The notes: generated by a model from the letters alone, not told the origin. Positions 15,957-25,322 are shown, counted from the first letter of the stretch. The stretch: 39,108 nucleotides of DNA from an uncultured Blautia sp. (GCA_934394595.1 CAKRRX010000010.1:1-39108); one strand, 5' to 3'. Numbers and translations are program-made.

Positions 15957-17744
15957 ATGAAAAAGAAAAAAGGAAAAAGAAAGAAACAACTGCGACGAAA
16001 ATATTTTATGAAAAAGCTTCTTATCACGGAAGGTTGTCTGCTGGCTGCGGCGCTTATCGTTCTCACAGGTGTCACACTTGTAAAACATCTGCGTGATTCT
16101 GCACGGACTGTTTCCATGGTCCAGGCACCTGCAGATCTGCCAGAGAGTACCGATATTGACATGGAGGCCACAGATTCCCTGGAACAGGTAAAAGCCGCCA
16201 TGGCAAAGCCCACAGAATTTTCCCCATCCTGCCTGGAATCCACTGATCCGTCCCTTTACATACAGTCAACGGAAATTGAGGTAAACGGTCAGACTCTAAC
16301 CAGTGTTTCCGATTATCATACAGAAGCAGTCCATACCTTTGATGCAGGAATCAATTATACGGATGTTGACGGAATCGTCACTTTCCGCGGCAACAATTTC
16401 CGTGACACTGCTTCCTACGGCAATACACAAATGAAAGATTATAAAATAGCAGATCTGTGGACCGCACAGACAGGCTCCCTTACCTACGGCAATGCCACCT
16501 GGTCCGGAAGCGGATGGACAGGCCAGCCCCTTATGGAAAAATGGCCCAAAGAAGTAAAGCAGCATATGAACATGTATGACTGGGCCAAAGAAGACGATGA
16601 CCTCGTGGAGGTGATCTACGCATGTATGGATGGATATGTTTATTTCCTGGATCTGAAAACAGGGAAGCCCACCCGTGATACCCTGAACCTTGGCTTTACC
16701 TTCAAGGGAGCCGGTGCACTGGATCCAAGAGGCTATCCCATCCTGTATGTAGGAGCAGGCTATGACAGTAACCTTGGCACAGCCAGAGTATTTGTGGTCA
16801 ACCTCCTTGACTGCAGCACCATGTACACCTTTGGAAATAATGACTCTTTTTCTCTTCGTGGAAATCTCAGCTATTTTGATTCTTCTGCCCTGGTAGACGC
16901 AAAGACAGATACCTTGATCTATCCGGGAGAAAATGGAATCCTTTATCTGATCAAGTTAAATACCCAGTATGACCCCCAGGCAGGTACCCTGTCCATTTCT
17001 CCGGACAATATCGTGAAATGGCATTACTATGGAACCCGCACCAGCGTAGGTTCCTACTGGCTGGGAATGGAAGACAGCGCTGCCATCTATGACGGTTACC
17101 TCTTTATCGCAGACAATGGCGGCAATCTCATGTGCCTGGATCTGAATACCCTGCAGCTGGTATGGGTACAGGATACTCTGGATGACTCCAATTCCACCCC
17201 TGTTCTCTCCGTGGAGGACGGTCACCTTTATCTGTACGTCAGCACCTCTTTCCGTCTCGGATGGCGAAGCAGCAGCTCTGCGGAAGTTCCCGTATGGAAG
17301 ATTGATGCAGAAAATGGAAAGATCATCTGGAAAACCTCCTATGAATGTTATTCTGAGGATGGTGTCTCCGGCGGAGTCCAGTCTACCATTGCCAATGGAA
17401 AAAATGAGCTTTCCGATTACATTTATGTAACAGTAGCCCGTACCGGCGGCCAATCAGACGGAGTCCTTGCGTGTCTGGATAAAAAGACAGGCGAAGCCAA
17501 GTGGGAGCACACCGCTGCTTATGCCTGGTCCTCTCCTGTCTGCGTCTACAATGCAGATGGCAGCGGAAAGGTTCTCTACTGTAACAGCACCGGACACATT
17601 TATCTGCTGGACGGAAAAACAGGAGACGTTCTTGACTGTCACCAGATCAGTGAGGGAGTCATAGAAGCATCTCCTGCTATTTATCAAAGCTATATGGTGG
17701 TAGGAACCAGGGACTGTAAAATATGGGGAATGGAGCTGCAGTAA
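15957..17744 (+). CDS. Membrane-anchored PQQ-like beta-propeller protein
   Basis: 595 residues: a very basic N terminus (KKKKGKRKKQLRRK), one transmembrane helix (about 20-42), a linker and then an extracytoplasmic beta-propeller. Blades carry recurring motifs such as GYVYFLDLKTGK, GNLMCLDLNTLQLVW, WKIDAENGKIIWKT, LACLDKKTGEAKWEH and GHIYLLDGKTGDVLD, as in PQQ-binding-like repeat proteins. These usually act in protein-protein or carbohydrate binding rather than as quinoproteins, and no PQQ ligand set was recognised. The ATG at 15957 has GGAGAAGG upstream and was preferred to a GTG 12 codons earlier. Confidence 0.85.
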   Translation: MKKKKGKRKKQLRRKYFMKKLLITEGCLLAAALIVLTGVTLVKHLRDSARTVSMVQAPADLPESTDIDMEATDSLEQVKAAMAKPTEFSPSCLESTDPSLYIQSTEIEVNGQTLTSVSDYHTEAVHTFDAGINYTDVDGIVTFRGNNFRDTASYGNTQMKDYKIADLWTAQTGSLTYGNATWSGSGWTGQPLMEKWPKEVKQHMNMYDWAKEDDDLVEVIYACMDGYVYFLDLKTGKPTRDTLNLGFTFKGAGALDPRGYPILYVGAGYDSNLGTARVFVVNLLDCSTMYTFGNNDSFSLRGNLSYFDSSALVDAKTDTLIYPGENGILYLIKLNTQYDPQAGTLSISPDNIVKWHYYGTRTSVGSYWLGMEDSAAIYDGYLFIADNGGNLMCLDLNTLQLVWVQDTLDDSNSTPVLSVEDGHLYLYVSTSFRLGWRSSSSAEVPVWKIDAENGKIIWKTSYECYSEDGVSGGVQSTIANGKNELSDYIYVTVARTGGQSDGVLACLDKKTGEAKWEHTAAYAWSSPVCVYNADGSGKVLYCNSTGHIYLLDGKTGDVLDCHQISEGVIEASPAIYQSYMVVGTRDCKIWGMELQ

Positions 17745-17751
17745 TGCAGCT
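17734..17751 (+). terminator. Compact terminator with the stop codon in its loop
   Basis: Perfect 7-bp stem AGCTGCA/TGCAGCT with loop GTAA that contains the TAA stop (17742-17744) of the beta-propeller gene, followed by the U-rich TCTTTCTTTT. Only 15 bp separate this gene from the end of the convergent rsmH-like gene. Confidence 0.6.
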
Positions 17752-17759
17752 TCTTTCTT

Positions 17760-18848
17760 TTAAGCCCGGATGGCCCAGCGCATCTTCGTTGAACGTGCCC
17801 GCCCGTTTCTGGCGCATTCCTGTGCTGAGGGACGGATCACATCCTTTGCATAATCTGCATAAATTCCTTCTTTATAGCCCTGTTTCAGGGCTTTTTTTAC
17901 CAGCTTGTCCTCACCGGAATGGAAGGTCAGAATTGCAGCTCTTCCACCTGGCTTTAAGGCTCCCGGCAGCTTCTCCATGAATTCATACAATACTTCAAAT
18001 TCATGGTTTACATCAATACGAAGTGCCTGAAAGGTTCTCTGACAGGTCTTTTTGATGGTATCTTTTTTCTCTTTTTCCGGAAGAAAATCCAGGGTTTTTT
18101 CAATAATCTCCCGGAGCTTTGTAGTGGTATCTATATGATTTCCCCTGCGTATCTCATCAGTAATGGCTTTTGCAAGCTCTTCACAGTAAGGTTCATCTGA
18201 ATTTTCATAAAGCATTCCGGCAAGCTCATCCCGCGTAATAGATTCCAGACGCTGGGCCGCACTGATACCGGTCTCCTGGTTCAGACGCAGATCCAGAGGT
18301 CCATCTGTTTTAAAAGAAAATCCCCTTTTGGGATTGTCAATCTGCATGGAGGATACTCCCAGGTCTGCCAGAAGAAAATCAAATCCCCCTGCTTCCTTTG
18401 CAATTTCATCCAGAGTGCAGAAATTCTGCAGTTTGATAGTCAGAATATCTTCCCCAAAGCCAAGGTCCTCCAGACGCTTCTTCGTCTTTGCAGCTTCTTC
18501 ATGATCCACATCTGTGGCATACATATGACCTTTTCCTTCCAGGCATTCCAGCATGGCCTTTGTATGTCCGCCGTATCCAAGGGTAGCATCAAATCCAGTC
18601 TGGCCTGGCTTGATTTCCAGAAAATCCAGGATTTCCTTTACCATAATGGAAATATGCATGCCAGCCGGAGTATTTCCTTTTTCTATTACATGCTGGATGG
18701 TATCCTGATATTTTTCCGGTTGCAGTTCCTTATATTTTTCTTCAAATTTTTTCGGATACTTACCTTTATAACGCACACGCCTTTTGTGGGACTGCTGGCC
18801 CTCTGCCTCTGCGCCTTGAAACTGCTTTTTTTCTTTTTCCTGTGACAT
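17760..18848 (-). CDS. rsmH: RsmH-type 16S rRNA methyltransferase, divergent paralogue
   Basis: SAM-dependent methyltransferase of the RsmH (MraW) family, which makes N4-methyl-C1402 in 16S rRNA. The family motifs are present with changes: FDATLGYGGHT instead of GTLGGGGHS, DLGVSSMQIDNPKRGFSF, GPLDLRLNQ, ALRIDVNHE and ILTFHSGEDKLVK. It carries an extra basic N-terminal segment of about 50 residues (KRRVRYKGKYPKKFEEKYKE) absent from standard RsmH, and it is not in a mraZ-ftsL-ftsI cell-division cluster. It is therefore probably a second, paralogous RsmH and its exact target is uncertain. AAGGAGAAA precedes the ATG. Confidence 0.8.
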   Translation of the reverse strand: MSQEKEKKQFQGAEAEGQQSHKRRVRYKGKYPKKFEEKYKELQPEKYQDTIQHVIEKGNTPAGMHISIMVKEILDFLEIKPGQTGFDATLGYGGHTKAMLECLEGKGHMYATDVDHEEAAKTKKRLEDLGFGEDILTIKLQNFCTLDEIAKEAGGFDFLLADLGVSSMQIDNPKRGFSFKTDGPLDLRLNQETGISAAQRLESITRDELAGMLYENSDEPYCEELAKAITDEIRRGNHIDTTTKLREIIEKTLDFLPEKEKKDTIKKTCQRTFQALRIDVNHEFEVLYEFMEKLPGALKPGGRAAILTFHSGEDKLVKKALKQGYKEGIYADYAKDVIRPSAQECARNGRARSTKMRWAIRA

Positions 18849-18882
18849 TACTTTCTCCTTTTATTTCCAAAATACTCTTTGT

Positions 18883-18911
18883 ATCCTAACATTTAACCTT
18901 GTAAAATTCAA
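18883..18911 (-). promoter_or_regulatory. Candidate promoter of the rsmH-like gene
   Basis: On the minus strand TTGAAT (18911-18906) and TAGGAT (18888-18883) with a 17-bp spacer, about 35 bp before the ATG. The rest of the divergent spacer (18912-19070) is AT-rich and contains an inverted repeat TTACTG/CAGTAA but no gene. A clear promoter for the plus-strand TAXI gene was not identified. Confidence 0.4.
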
Positions 18912-19070
18912 GCCATAGATTCTCTGACACTTTTGAAACCGATTTTTACTTATTACTGATCACAAAGCAAACAGTAACTTTTACTTTTTTATGAAATGAA
19001 AAAATTTTGTCTTTTCTTAAGAGAGATTTCCATGTAGAATATAAAATAAGAAGCAAGAAAGGAGCAACTT

Positions 19071-20003
19071 ATGAAGAAAAAATTTAGCATACTGCTGTGT
19101 GTGATGCTGCTTGCTCTTAGCGGCTGCCGTATTTCTGGCAATACCATCCGTTTTGGCGCAGCAGATATCGGTGGAATGTACTACTCATTTGCAAACACCT
19201 TCACAGAGCTGGCAAATGAGAGTTTTCCCTCTTACTCATTTGAATCACGTACTACAGCTGGTTCTGCAGCCAACCTAAGGCTCTTATCAGACAACTTTAT
19301 CGAGCTTGGAATCGCACAGGCTGACCTGATTTATGATGCCTATCAGAAAAACGGCAATCTCCGTGCCATTGCAGGACTTTACACAGAGGCATGCCAGCTG
19401 GTAGTAAGGGCAGATTCCGGCATTGAATCTCTTGATGATCTTTCCGGTCACACCGTAAGCATTGGTGCAGAGGAATCCGGAACAGAGTTAAATGCCAACC
19501 AGATCCTGGAATTTTCCGGCATTCCATCTTCCATTGTCACTACCAAAAATATGGATTACATTGAGGCTGCACATGAACTTGAAAACGGTGATATTGACGC
19601 ATTTTTCTGTACAGCCGGACTAACCACTACCATCATTGAAGAGCTTGCAAGAGAATGTGACATCCGCCTTATCTCCATTGATGACCGCACCATTGAAAAA
19701 ATGCTCTCCTATTCCAATGCCTACAGCCGTTATACTATTCCTGCCGGAACCTATGATGGGCAGGAAGAAGCGATCAATACTATTGGTGTGACATCTGTAC
19801 TTGTCACTTCAGACTCCATGTCTGAAGACCTGATCCAGCAGCTGACCTCCATGCTCTTTGAGAAATCAAAAGAGCTTCAGTATTCCACTTCCCTGGATCT
19901 TCATCTTGATGAAAAATTTGCCACAAGCAATATTCCTATTCCATTTCATTCCGGTGCAGCAAAGTACTATGAAGAGAATGGACTGGACGTGAACTTACAA
20001 TAA
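19071..20003 (+). CDS. TAXI-family solute-binding lipoprotein
   Basis: Extracytoplasmic binding protein of the TRAP-associated immunogenic (TAXI) type, 310 residues. A lipoprotein signal peptide ends in LALSGC with the lipidated Cys19. The mature part begins IRFGAADIGGMYYSFAN, matching the TAXI start (tGxxgGxYY), followed by FESRTTAGSAANLRLL, ELGIAQADLIYDAY, LRAIAGLYTEACQLVV and HTVSIGAEESGTELNA. TAXI proteins bind small organic acids or amino acids such as glutamate and 2-oxoglutarate. No DctQ or DctM membrane subunit follows. The next gene, 18 bp away, encodes a GltS symporter. Start supported by AAAGGAGCA. Confidence 0.9.
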   Translation: MKKKFSILLCVMLLALSGCRISGNTIRFGAADIGGMYYSFANTFTELANESFPSYSFESRTTAGSAANLRLLSDNFIELGIAQADLIYDAYQKNGNLRAIAGLYTEACQLVVRADSGIESLDDLSGHTVSIGAEESGTELNANQILEFSGIPSSIVTTKNMDYIEAAHELENGDIDAFFCTAGLTTTIIEELARECDIRLISIDDRTIEKMLSYSNAYSRYTIPAGTYDGQEEAINTIGVTSVLVTSDSMSEDLIQQLTSMLFEKSKELQYSTSLDLHLDEKFATSNIPIPFHSGAAKYYEENGLDVNLQ

Positions 20004-20021
20004 TCAACAGAAAGGCAAAAC

Positions 20022-21209
20022 ATGAGAATTCAATTAGATATGTATCAGACACTTGCAGTTGCTGTGCTGGTGCTTTTACTTGGAAATTTTCTGAGAAAAA
20101 GGATCAGCTTTCTGGAAAAATTCTGCATTCCTGCGCCTGTCATCGGCGGTCTTCTCTTCGCCATTATGACCTGCGTGTGCTACAGCGCCGGAATTGCCGA
20201 ATTTTCCTTTGACGATACCCTCCGTGAAGTATGCATGGTTTTCTTCTTTACATCCGTAGGCTTTCAGGCAAACCTCAAAGTTTTAAAAAGCGGTGGAAAA
20301 TCCCTTATCATCTTTCTTGGACTTGTGATCGCATTGATCCTGCTCCAGAACGTTACTGCCGTAGGACTGGCTAAAGTTCTGGGACTTGACCCTCTGATCG
20401 GAATGTGTACCGGTTCCATCCCTATGGTCGGTGGACATGGTACTGCCGGAGCTTTTGGACCGATTCTGGAAGATTTCAAGATCAGCGGCGCCACTACCAT
20501 ATGTACCGCAGCTGCCACATTCGGACTTATCGGCGGCAGCCTCATCGGAGGTCCCCTTGGTAAGCGTCTGATTGAAAAACATAACCTTCTCTCCACTGCT
20601 TCTACAGAGGACGACAGCCTTCTTGTGGAAGAAGAGAAAAAACATGAGCGACATACCACCATGTATCCTTCCGCTGTTTTTCAGCTGATCCTGGCTATTG
20701 GTCTTGGAACGATTTTTTCCATGTTTCTCACACAGACAGGACTTACCTTTCCAATTTACATTGGCGCAATGCTTGCAGCTGCACTGATGCGAAATATCTG
20801 TGAGTACACCAGGATCACCACCATCCATATGGGTGAGATCAATGACCTGGGTGGTATCAGCCTGTCCCTTTTCCTTGGTATGGCCATGATCACCTTAAAG
20901 CTCTGGGAGCTGGCTTCCCTTGCCCTTCCACTTATTATCCTGCTGGCAGCGCAGACCGTGCTCATCTGTGTCTTCACCTATTTCATTGAATTCAACATCA
21001 TGGGACGGGATTATGATGCTGCCATACTGGTAGCCGGAACCTGCGGTTTCGGAATGGGGGCCACCCCAAACGCCATGGCAAACATGCAGGCTGTATGCGA
21101 AAAATATGTACCTTCTGTCAAAGCTTATCTACTCATCCCTCTTGTTGGAAGCTTATTTGCAGATTTCCTTAACAGTCTTGTCATTACATTCTTTATCAAC
21201 ATACTATAG
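20022..21209 (+). CDS. gltS: GltS-type sodium/glutamate symporter
   Basis: Inner-membrane carrier of 395 residues with about ten to twelve helices in two inverted halves. The hallmark loops are both present: MVGGHGTAGAFGPILE in the first half and CGFGMGATPNAMANMQA in the second. A charged cytoplasmic loop (about 190-210, EDDSLLVEEEKKHERH) joins the halves. Known members co-transport Na+ and L-glutamate without a binding protein. Here the gene sits between a TAXI lipoprotein gene and a small repeat-protein gene, each 18 bp away. Dependence on the binding protein is an inference from that context. Confidence 0.92.
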   Translation: MRIQLDMYQTLAVAVLVLLLGNFLRKRISFLEKFCIPAPVIGGLLFAIMTCVCYSAGIAEFSFDDTLREVCMVFFFTSVGFQANLKVLKSGGKSLIIFLGLVIALILLQNVTAVGLAKVLGLDPLIGMCTGSIPMVGGHGTAGAFGPILEDFKISGATTICTAAATFGLIGGSLIGGPLGKRLIEKHNLLSTASTEDDSLLVEEEKKHERHTTMYPSAVFQLILAIGLGTIFSMFLTQTGLTFPIYIGAMLAAALMRNICEYTRITTIHMGEINDLGGISLSLFLGMAMITLKLWELASLALPLIILLAAQTVLICVFTYFIEFNIMGRDYDAAILVAGTCGFGMGATPNAMANMQAVCEKYVPSVKAYLLIPLVGSLFADFLNSLVITFFINIL

Positions 21210-21227
21210 TTTAAAGGAGTATCCATT

Positions 21228-21434
21228 ATGTTTAAAAAACTGAAAAAACTTTTCAATGCAAAGAAAGAACAGCATAAACATAATTATGATCTGACTTTTG
21301 ACAACGTAGCCATACCGGAAATTCACACCCACAAATCAGACAAGCACCAGGAAGAAGCCCCCAGTCAGCAGCCAATCCAATATGACAATGTAGCCATTCC
21401 GGAGGTTCACATCCGTGCTAAAAAAAATAAATAA
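21228..21434 (+). CDS. Small basic protein with an internal DNVAIPE repeat
   Basis: 68 residues, no known family recognised. The N terminus is strongly basic (MFKKLKKLFNAKKEQHKHN). The motif DNVAIPEIH at residues 25-33 recurs as DNVAIPEVH at 53-61, a 28-residue period, each preceded by a Tyr or Phe/Asp context and separated by a His/Gln/Glu-rich linker. There is no signal peptide or membrane helix, so it is probably cytoplasmic or membrane-surface associated through the basic end. AAAGGAG lies before the ATG, 18 bp after gltS, and a terminator follows 5 bp after its stop codon, so it is the last gene of this operon. It may be a regulatory or accessory subunit of the transporter. Confidence 0.75.
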   Translation: MFKKLKKLFNAKKEQHKHNYDLTFDNVAIPEIHTHKSDKHQEEAPSQQPIQYDNVAIPEVHIRAKKNK

Positions 21435-21439
21435 TCTGA

Positions 21440-21488
21440 TTACCAGAAAAAGAACGAGACCTGTAAAAAGTCTCGTTTTTTCTGGTAA
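21440..21488. terminator. Bidirectional intrinsic terminator
   Basis: Core stem ACGAGAC/GTCTCGT (21454-21460 and 21470-21476) extended outward by A-rich/T-rich arms and TTACCAGAAAA/TTTTCTGGTAA. U-tracts follow the core on both strands. It ends the plus-strand TAXI-gltS operon and the minus-strand nucleoside salvage operon, whose last gene punA stops 21 bp away. Confidence 0.85.
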
Positions 21489-21509
21489 GGAGCACATCCT
21501 CTCTCTTAT

Positions 21510-22331
21510 TTACATATGGATCACAATCTCTGTCACCAGTTCTTTAAAAGCTTTCGCAACCCGGTCAGCAGTTTCCTGAACCTCCTTATGGTTCAGCTCT
21601 TCCTTTGAAATGCCTGCTGCCATGTTGGTAATACAGGAGATACCACATATTTCAAGACCCATATGACGTGCAGCCATTGCTTCACATGCAGTACTCATTC
21701 CCACTGCATCTCCGCCCCAGATGGATGCCATCCGCACTTCTGCAGGTGTCTCATAATTCGGTCCTGTAAACTGGACATACACCCCCTCCTGTATCGGAAT
21801 CCCACAGGTATCAGAAGCCTGTCGGATCACCTCCTGCAGCCGTCTGCTATATACCTCACTCATATCCGGAAATCTGCTTCCAAGCTCATCTATATTTGGT
21901 CCGATCAGTGGGCTTGGGATTCCTGTGGCAATATGATCTGTGATCATCATGAAGTCTCCAGGCCTGTAAGCCGGATTTACTCCACCAGCTGCATTGGTCA
22001 GCAACAGCTTCTTAGCCCCCATCATCCCCATCAGTCTTGTGGGAAGAACTACGTCTGACATGGGATACCCTTCATAGTAATGTACCCTTCCCTGCATGAT
22101 CACTACCGGTACCTCTTTTACATAACCAAATACAAAACGTCCCTTATGTCCGGCTACTGTAGACGTAGGAAAACCCTCAATCTCTGTGTAGGAAACGGTC
22201 GCCTCTATCTGTATCTCATCTGCATAATCTCCCAGACCAGATCCCAGGATCAGCGCCACCTCCGGTTTAAAATCTGTTTTTTTCCGGACACTTGCAAGAC
22301 AAGTTTCCAGTTTCTGATATAAGCTGTTCAT
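21510..22331 (-). CDS. punA: Purine-nucleoside phosphorylase, trimeric type
   Basis: Phosphorolyses (deoxy)inosine and (deoxy)guanosine to base plus (deoxy)ribose 1-phosphate. 273 residues with phosphate-binding GSGLG, GRVHYYEGY, TNAAGG, VQFTGPNYETPAEVRM and VGMSTACEA. The SCITNMAAGI stretch carries the Asn typical of 6-oxopurine-specific trimeric enzymes. The ATG at 22331 is used because AAGGAGAAGG lies upstream and the family starts here; an in-frame ATG 13 codons earlier lies in the regulator gene. Last gene of the nucleoside cluster. Confidence 0.95.
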   Translation of the reverse strand: MNSLYQKLETCLASVRKKTDFKPEVALILGSGLGDYADEIQIEATVSYTEIEGFPTSTVAGHKGRFVFGYVKEVPVVIMQGRVHYYEGYPMSDVVLPTRLMGMMGAKKLLLTNAAGGVNPAYRPGDFMMITDHIATGIPSPLIGPNIDELGSRFPDMSEVYSRRLQEVIRQASDTCGIPIQEGVYVQFTGPNYETPAEVRMASIWGGDAVGMSTACEAMAARHMGLEICGISCITNMAAGISKEELNHKEVQETADRVAKAFKELVTEIVIHM

Positions 22332-22347
22332 ATGCACCTTCTCCTTC

Positions 22348-23076
22348 TTAGAAGCACCCAAGCTTCTCATCTACTGTTTTTTTAAGCCCTTCATACTGTT
22401 TTTTATCAATCCAGATCTGATTGCCTTTTTTAGTGATCAACTGATCCGACTGAAATTTTTTAATGGCCCTGCTGATGCTTTTCAGACAAAGTCCTGTCTC
22501 ATCAGCCAGGTTCTGGCGGCTTTCATTGATACATAAAATGTCATTTTTGTTATATTTTTCAAACCAGTCTGCAAACAACACTGCCAGCCTGTCAGCTCCC
22601 TCCAGAAACAGATACAGACGATTTCTGCGTTCTTCTTCCAGAAGGGAAGCACAGGTAAGTTTTGCCTCCAGCCGAAATGCCTCCATATCGGAATAGATCC
22701 ATTTTTCATATTGGATTCTAGGAAGTCTGGCCACAATACAATCTGTTACTGTCTGTAAGGTAGTCTGGTAGAGAGGCTGTCCGAGGATCACCTCCATTCC
22801 TCCAAGGGCAATGAGATTGGTCGGTTTCATAAAGTCATAGGCAATACCGGATATTCTGTAATCTGTGGCTTTTACTCTTCCTTTTGCTACAAAAAAGATC
22901 GTATCTGCCGGTTCATTTTCCCGGATAAAGGTAGTTCCTGCCTTCATCACTTCACTTTGAAACAGATCCATAAGCCACAAAGGTGCTGTCCTGAAATAAG
23001 CCTCAAACTGCTTCTGTTTTTCTCTTTCCAATTCTCTTAAAAATGGCAGTACATCGTGTAAATACGTGTGTTTCAT
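22348..23076 (-). CDS. Crp/Fnr-family transcriptional regulator
   Basis: 242 residues: an N-terminal cyclic-nucleotide-binding-like beta-roll (about 30-135, FQSEVMKAGTTFIRENEPADTIFFVAKGRVKA) and a C-terminal Crp-type helix-turn-helix (about 175-225, SRQNLADETGLCLKSISRAIKKF). No Fnr-type cysteine cluster is apparent, so oxygen sensing is unlikely. The ligand is unknown, though a nucleoside or sugar phosphate from the pathway would fit. It lies between deoB and punA with 46 and 16 bp spacing and probably controls this cluster. GAGGAA precedes the ATG. Confidence 0.85.
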   Translation of the reverse strand: MKHTYLHDVLPFLRELEREKQKQFEAYFRTAPLWLMDLFQSEVMKAGTTFIRENEPADTIFFVAKGRVKATDYRISGIAYDFMKPTNLIALGGMEVILGQPLYQTTLQTVTDCIVARLPRIQYEKWIYSDMEAFRLEAKLTCASLLEEERRNRLYLFLEGADRLAVLFADWFEKYNKNDILCINESRQNLADETGLCLKSISRAIKKFQSDQLITKKGNQIWIDKKQYEGLKKTVDEKLGCF

Positions 23077-23122
23077 ACAAGTTCCTCATTTTTACAGATC
23101 ACATGGTTGTTTTCTTTTGTTC

Positions 23123-24313
23123 TCAGACCAGTTTATCCAAAATGGAGTGGCCAATAGTCCCTTCCGGCATTTCCACATCAAAATTATCTGCCACAGAGGC
23201 TCCGATCACAGCAAAAGTATCCTGATTTTTCATCGCTCCGCCATTTTCCATGGACAAAGAATAGGCAAGAAAAGGAACATACTCCCGTGTATGATCTGTT
23301 CCGCTGTAGGTAGGGTCATTTCCGTGATCTGCGGTAAGGATCAGAAGATCATCCTCTCGCAGCTTTTGTAACAGGACTCCCAGGTTCCGGTCAAATTTTT
23401 CGATTTCTCTACCATAGCCTTCCACATTTCGTCTGTGTCCCCACAATGCATCAAAATCCACCAGGTTTACAAAGCAAAGTCCCTTAAACTCTTCCTTACT
23501 GATCTCAATAGTCTGCTCCATTCCCTGCACGGAACTTTCGGAATGGTAAGTCTTTGTAATTCCCTCCCCGCAGAAAATATCATTGATCTTTCCCACACCG
23601 ATCACATCCAGACCATTGTCCTTCAGAGCATTTAATACAGTGAGTCCAGTGGGCTTTAGAGCATAATCATGGCGGTTGCTGGTACGCTTGAATTCACCTT
23701 TCTTTTTGCCTACATAAGGTCTTGCGATCACCCGGCCTACACGCCACTCATCTTTCATGGTGATCTCTCTTGCGATTTCACAGCACCGGTAAAGATTGGC
23801 CAGATCAAAGGTCTCCTCATTTCCACAGATCTGAAGGACAGAATCTGCAGAGGTATAGACGATCATAGCGCCGGTATTAATTTCTTCCTCTCCCAGTTCC
23901 TCTATGATCTGGGTTCCGCTGGCACTTTTATTTCCAATCACCCGTTTGCCGCACCGTTTTTCCAGTTCCCGGATCAGTTCCGGCGGAAAACCGGTGTCTG
24001 TAAAAGTAATAAACGGTTTCTCTGTGCGGATTCCCATCATTTCCCAGTGCCCGGTCATGGTATCCTTACCATTGCTGGTCTCCCCCATCCGCATGTAACG
24101 CCCAATAGGATGCTCTTCCGGATGCATATTTCCTGCCGGATGAAGATTCAGCATTCCAAGCTTCCGAAGATTGGGGATTTCAAGGGAACCCATTTTATCC
24201 AGGATATGACCGAATGTGTCAACTCCCACGTCACCGTATTTTTCTGAATCCGGCATTGCACCAATGCCAAGGGAATCCAGGACGATCACGAAAATCCTTT
24301 CATATTTTTTCAA
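23123..24313 (-). CDS. deoB: Phosphopentomutase
   Basis: Interconverts (deoxy)ribose 1-phosphate and 5-phosphate, linking nucleoside phosphorolysis to DeoC and the pentose phosphate pathway. Alkaline-phosphatase fold with two Mn2+: the N-terminal [15 protein letters not shown] carries the first metal Asp, [10 protein letters not shown] the phospho-acceptor Thr, and [24 protein letters not shown] the C-terminal metal ligands. A TTG at 24313 has GAGGAA six bases upstream and gives an N terminus ([14 protein letters not shown]) that aligns with the family. The ATG at 24328 lacks a ribosome binding site but cannot be excluded. It overlaps the end of add in either case. Confidence 0.93.
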   Translation of the reverse strand: MKKYERIFVIVLDSLGIGAMPDSEKYGDVGVDTFGHILDKMGSLEIPNLRKLGMLNLHPAGNMHPEEHPIGRYMRMGETSNGKDTMTGHWEMMGIRTEKPFITFTDTGFPPELIRELEKRCGKRVIGNKSASGTQIIEELGEEEINTGAMIVYTSADSVLQICGNEETFDLANLYRCCEIAREITMKDEWRVGRVIARPYVGKKKGEFKRTSNRHDYALKPTGLTVLNALKDNGLDVIGVGKINDIFCGEGITKTYHSESSVQGMEQTIEISKEEFKGLCFVNLVDFDALWGHRRNVEGYGREIEKFDRNLGVLLQKLREDDLLILTADHGNDPTYSGTDHTREYVPFLAYSLSMENGGAMKNQDTFAVIGASVADNFDVEMPEGTIGHSILDKLV

Positions 24314-25322
24314 AATAAAATTCCTCATTTCTGCTGCATTTTCTTGTTTTATTGCGAATTTTGTTATACAGATCTCCTTTGACTTCTTCTTTTGCAAATG
24401 CCGTATCTACAGCATTTTTCATAAGCAATGGAATTTCCTCATCCAAAATCCCATAATATTTCTGGATAAAAAGCAGTTCCCCGGTCAATGTGGTATCGCT
24501 CACTGTACGGTTGTCCGTATTTACAGAAACCTTCAGGCCTGCATCCAGAAATTCCCGTAAGGGGTACTGAGCAGTGCTTTCCACTGCTTTTGTCTGAAGA
24601 TTGCTGATGGGACACATTTCAATCCCAATGCCTTTTTGTGCCAGCTCTTTTTGCAGCCCTTGATGTCCTCTCATGGCAATTCCATGTCCGATTCTGGCTG
24701 CACCTGCTTTTACCGAGTCAATGATGTTCTGCACACTTCCGCACTCCCCTGCATGAAGGGTAAATGGCATTCCCATTTTCCTGGTATTTTCAAATAATTC
24801 CATAAATTGTGCCATAGGATAAGAAGCTTCTGCACCTGCTAAATCTGCCCCGCATACACCACTGCCAAGATATTCCCTTGCAGTTTTTATCATCCGGCAG
24901 TTATCCTCCTGGCTGTGATGACGCATGGCACAGGTAATCACACCAAACTCCACTCCAAAAGCCTCCCTGCCTCTTTCCAGCCCTTTTAAAAGGGCTTCGA
25001 TCACATGAGCACAGTCCATGTCATTGTTTTCTGATAAAAGAGGTGCAAAACGGATTTCTGCATAACAGACGTTTTCCAGGCTCATAGTCTTCAGCACATC
25101 ATAACCTGCTTCTTCCAGTCCTTTTTCATCCATCAGGCACAGCCCGGGAAGAGAAAATTTCTCCAGATATTCTGCCAGGCTGGTGCAGTCTGCAGCCACA
25201 CTTAGTTCCTGTGGCTGTACTGTTCTTCCAAGTCTTCTCTCTATAAATTCACGGCTAAGGGAACCGTCCAGATGACAATGCAGTTCCACCTTGGGAAGTG
25301 CCTTTATTTCTTCTGCTGTCAT
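24300..25322 (-). CDS. add: Adenosine deaminase
   Basis: Zinc amidohydrolase that converts (deoxy)adenosine to (deoxy)inosine for phosphorolysis. 340 residues with all signatures: zinc ligands His15 and His17 in ELHCHLDGS, His190 and Glu193 in LHAGE, His213 in [15 protein letters not shown], and SVNTDN with the metal-binding Asp270. Start has GAGGAA upstream. Its 3' end overlaps deoB. Confidence 0.95.
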   Translation of the reverse strand: MTAEEIKALPKVELHCHLDGSLSREFIERRLGRTVQPQELSVAADCTSLAEYLEKFSLPGLCLMDEKGLEEAGYDVLKTMSLENVCYAEIRFAPLLSENNDMDCAHVIEALLKGLERGREAFGVEFGVITCAMRHHSQEDNCRMIKTAREYLGSGVCGADLAGAEASYPMAQFMELFENTRKMGMPFTLHAGECGSVQNIIDSVKAGAARIGHGIAMRGHQGLQKELAQKGIGIEMCPISNLQTKAVESTAQYPLREFLDAGLKVSVNTDNRTVSDTTLTGELLFIQKYYGILDEEIPLLMKNAVDTAFAKEEVKGDLYNKIRNKTRKCSRNEEFYFEKI

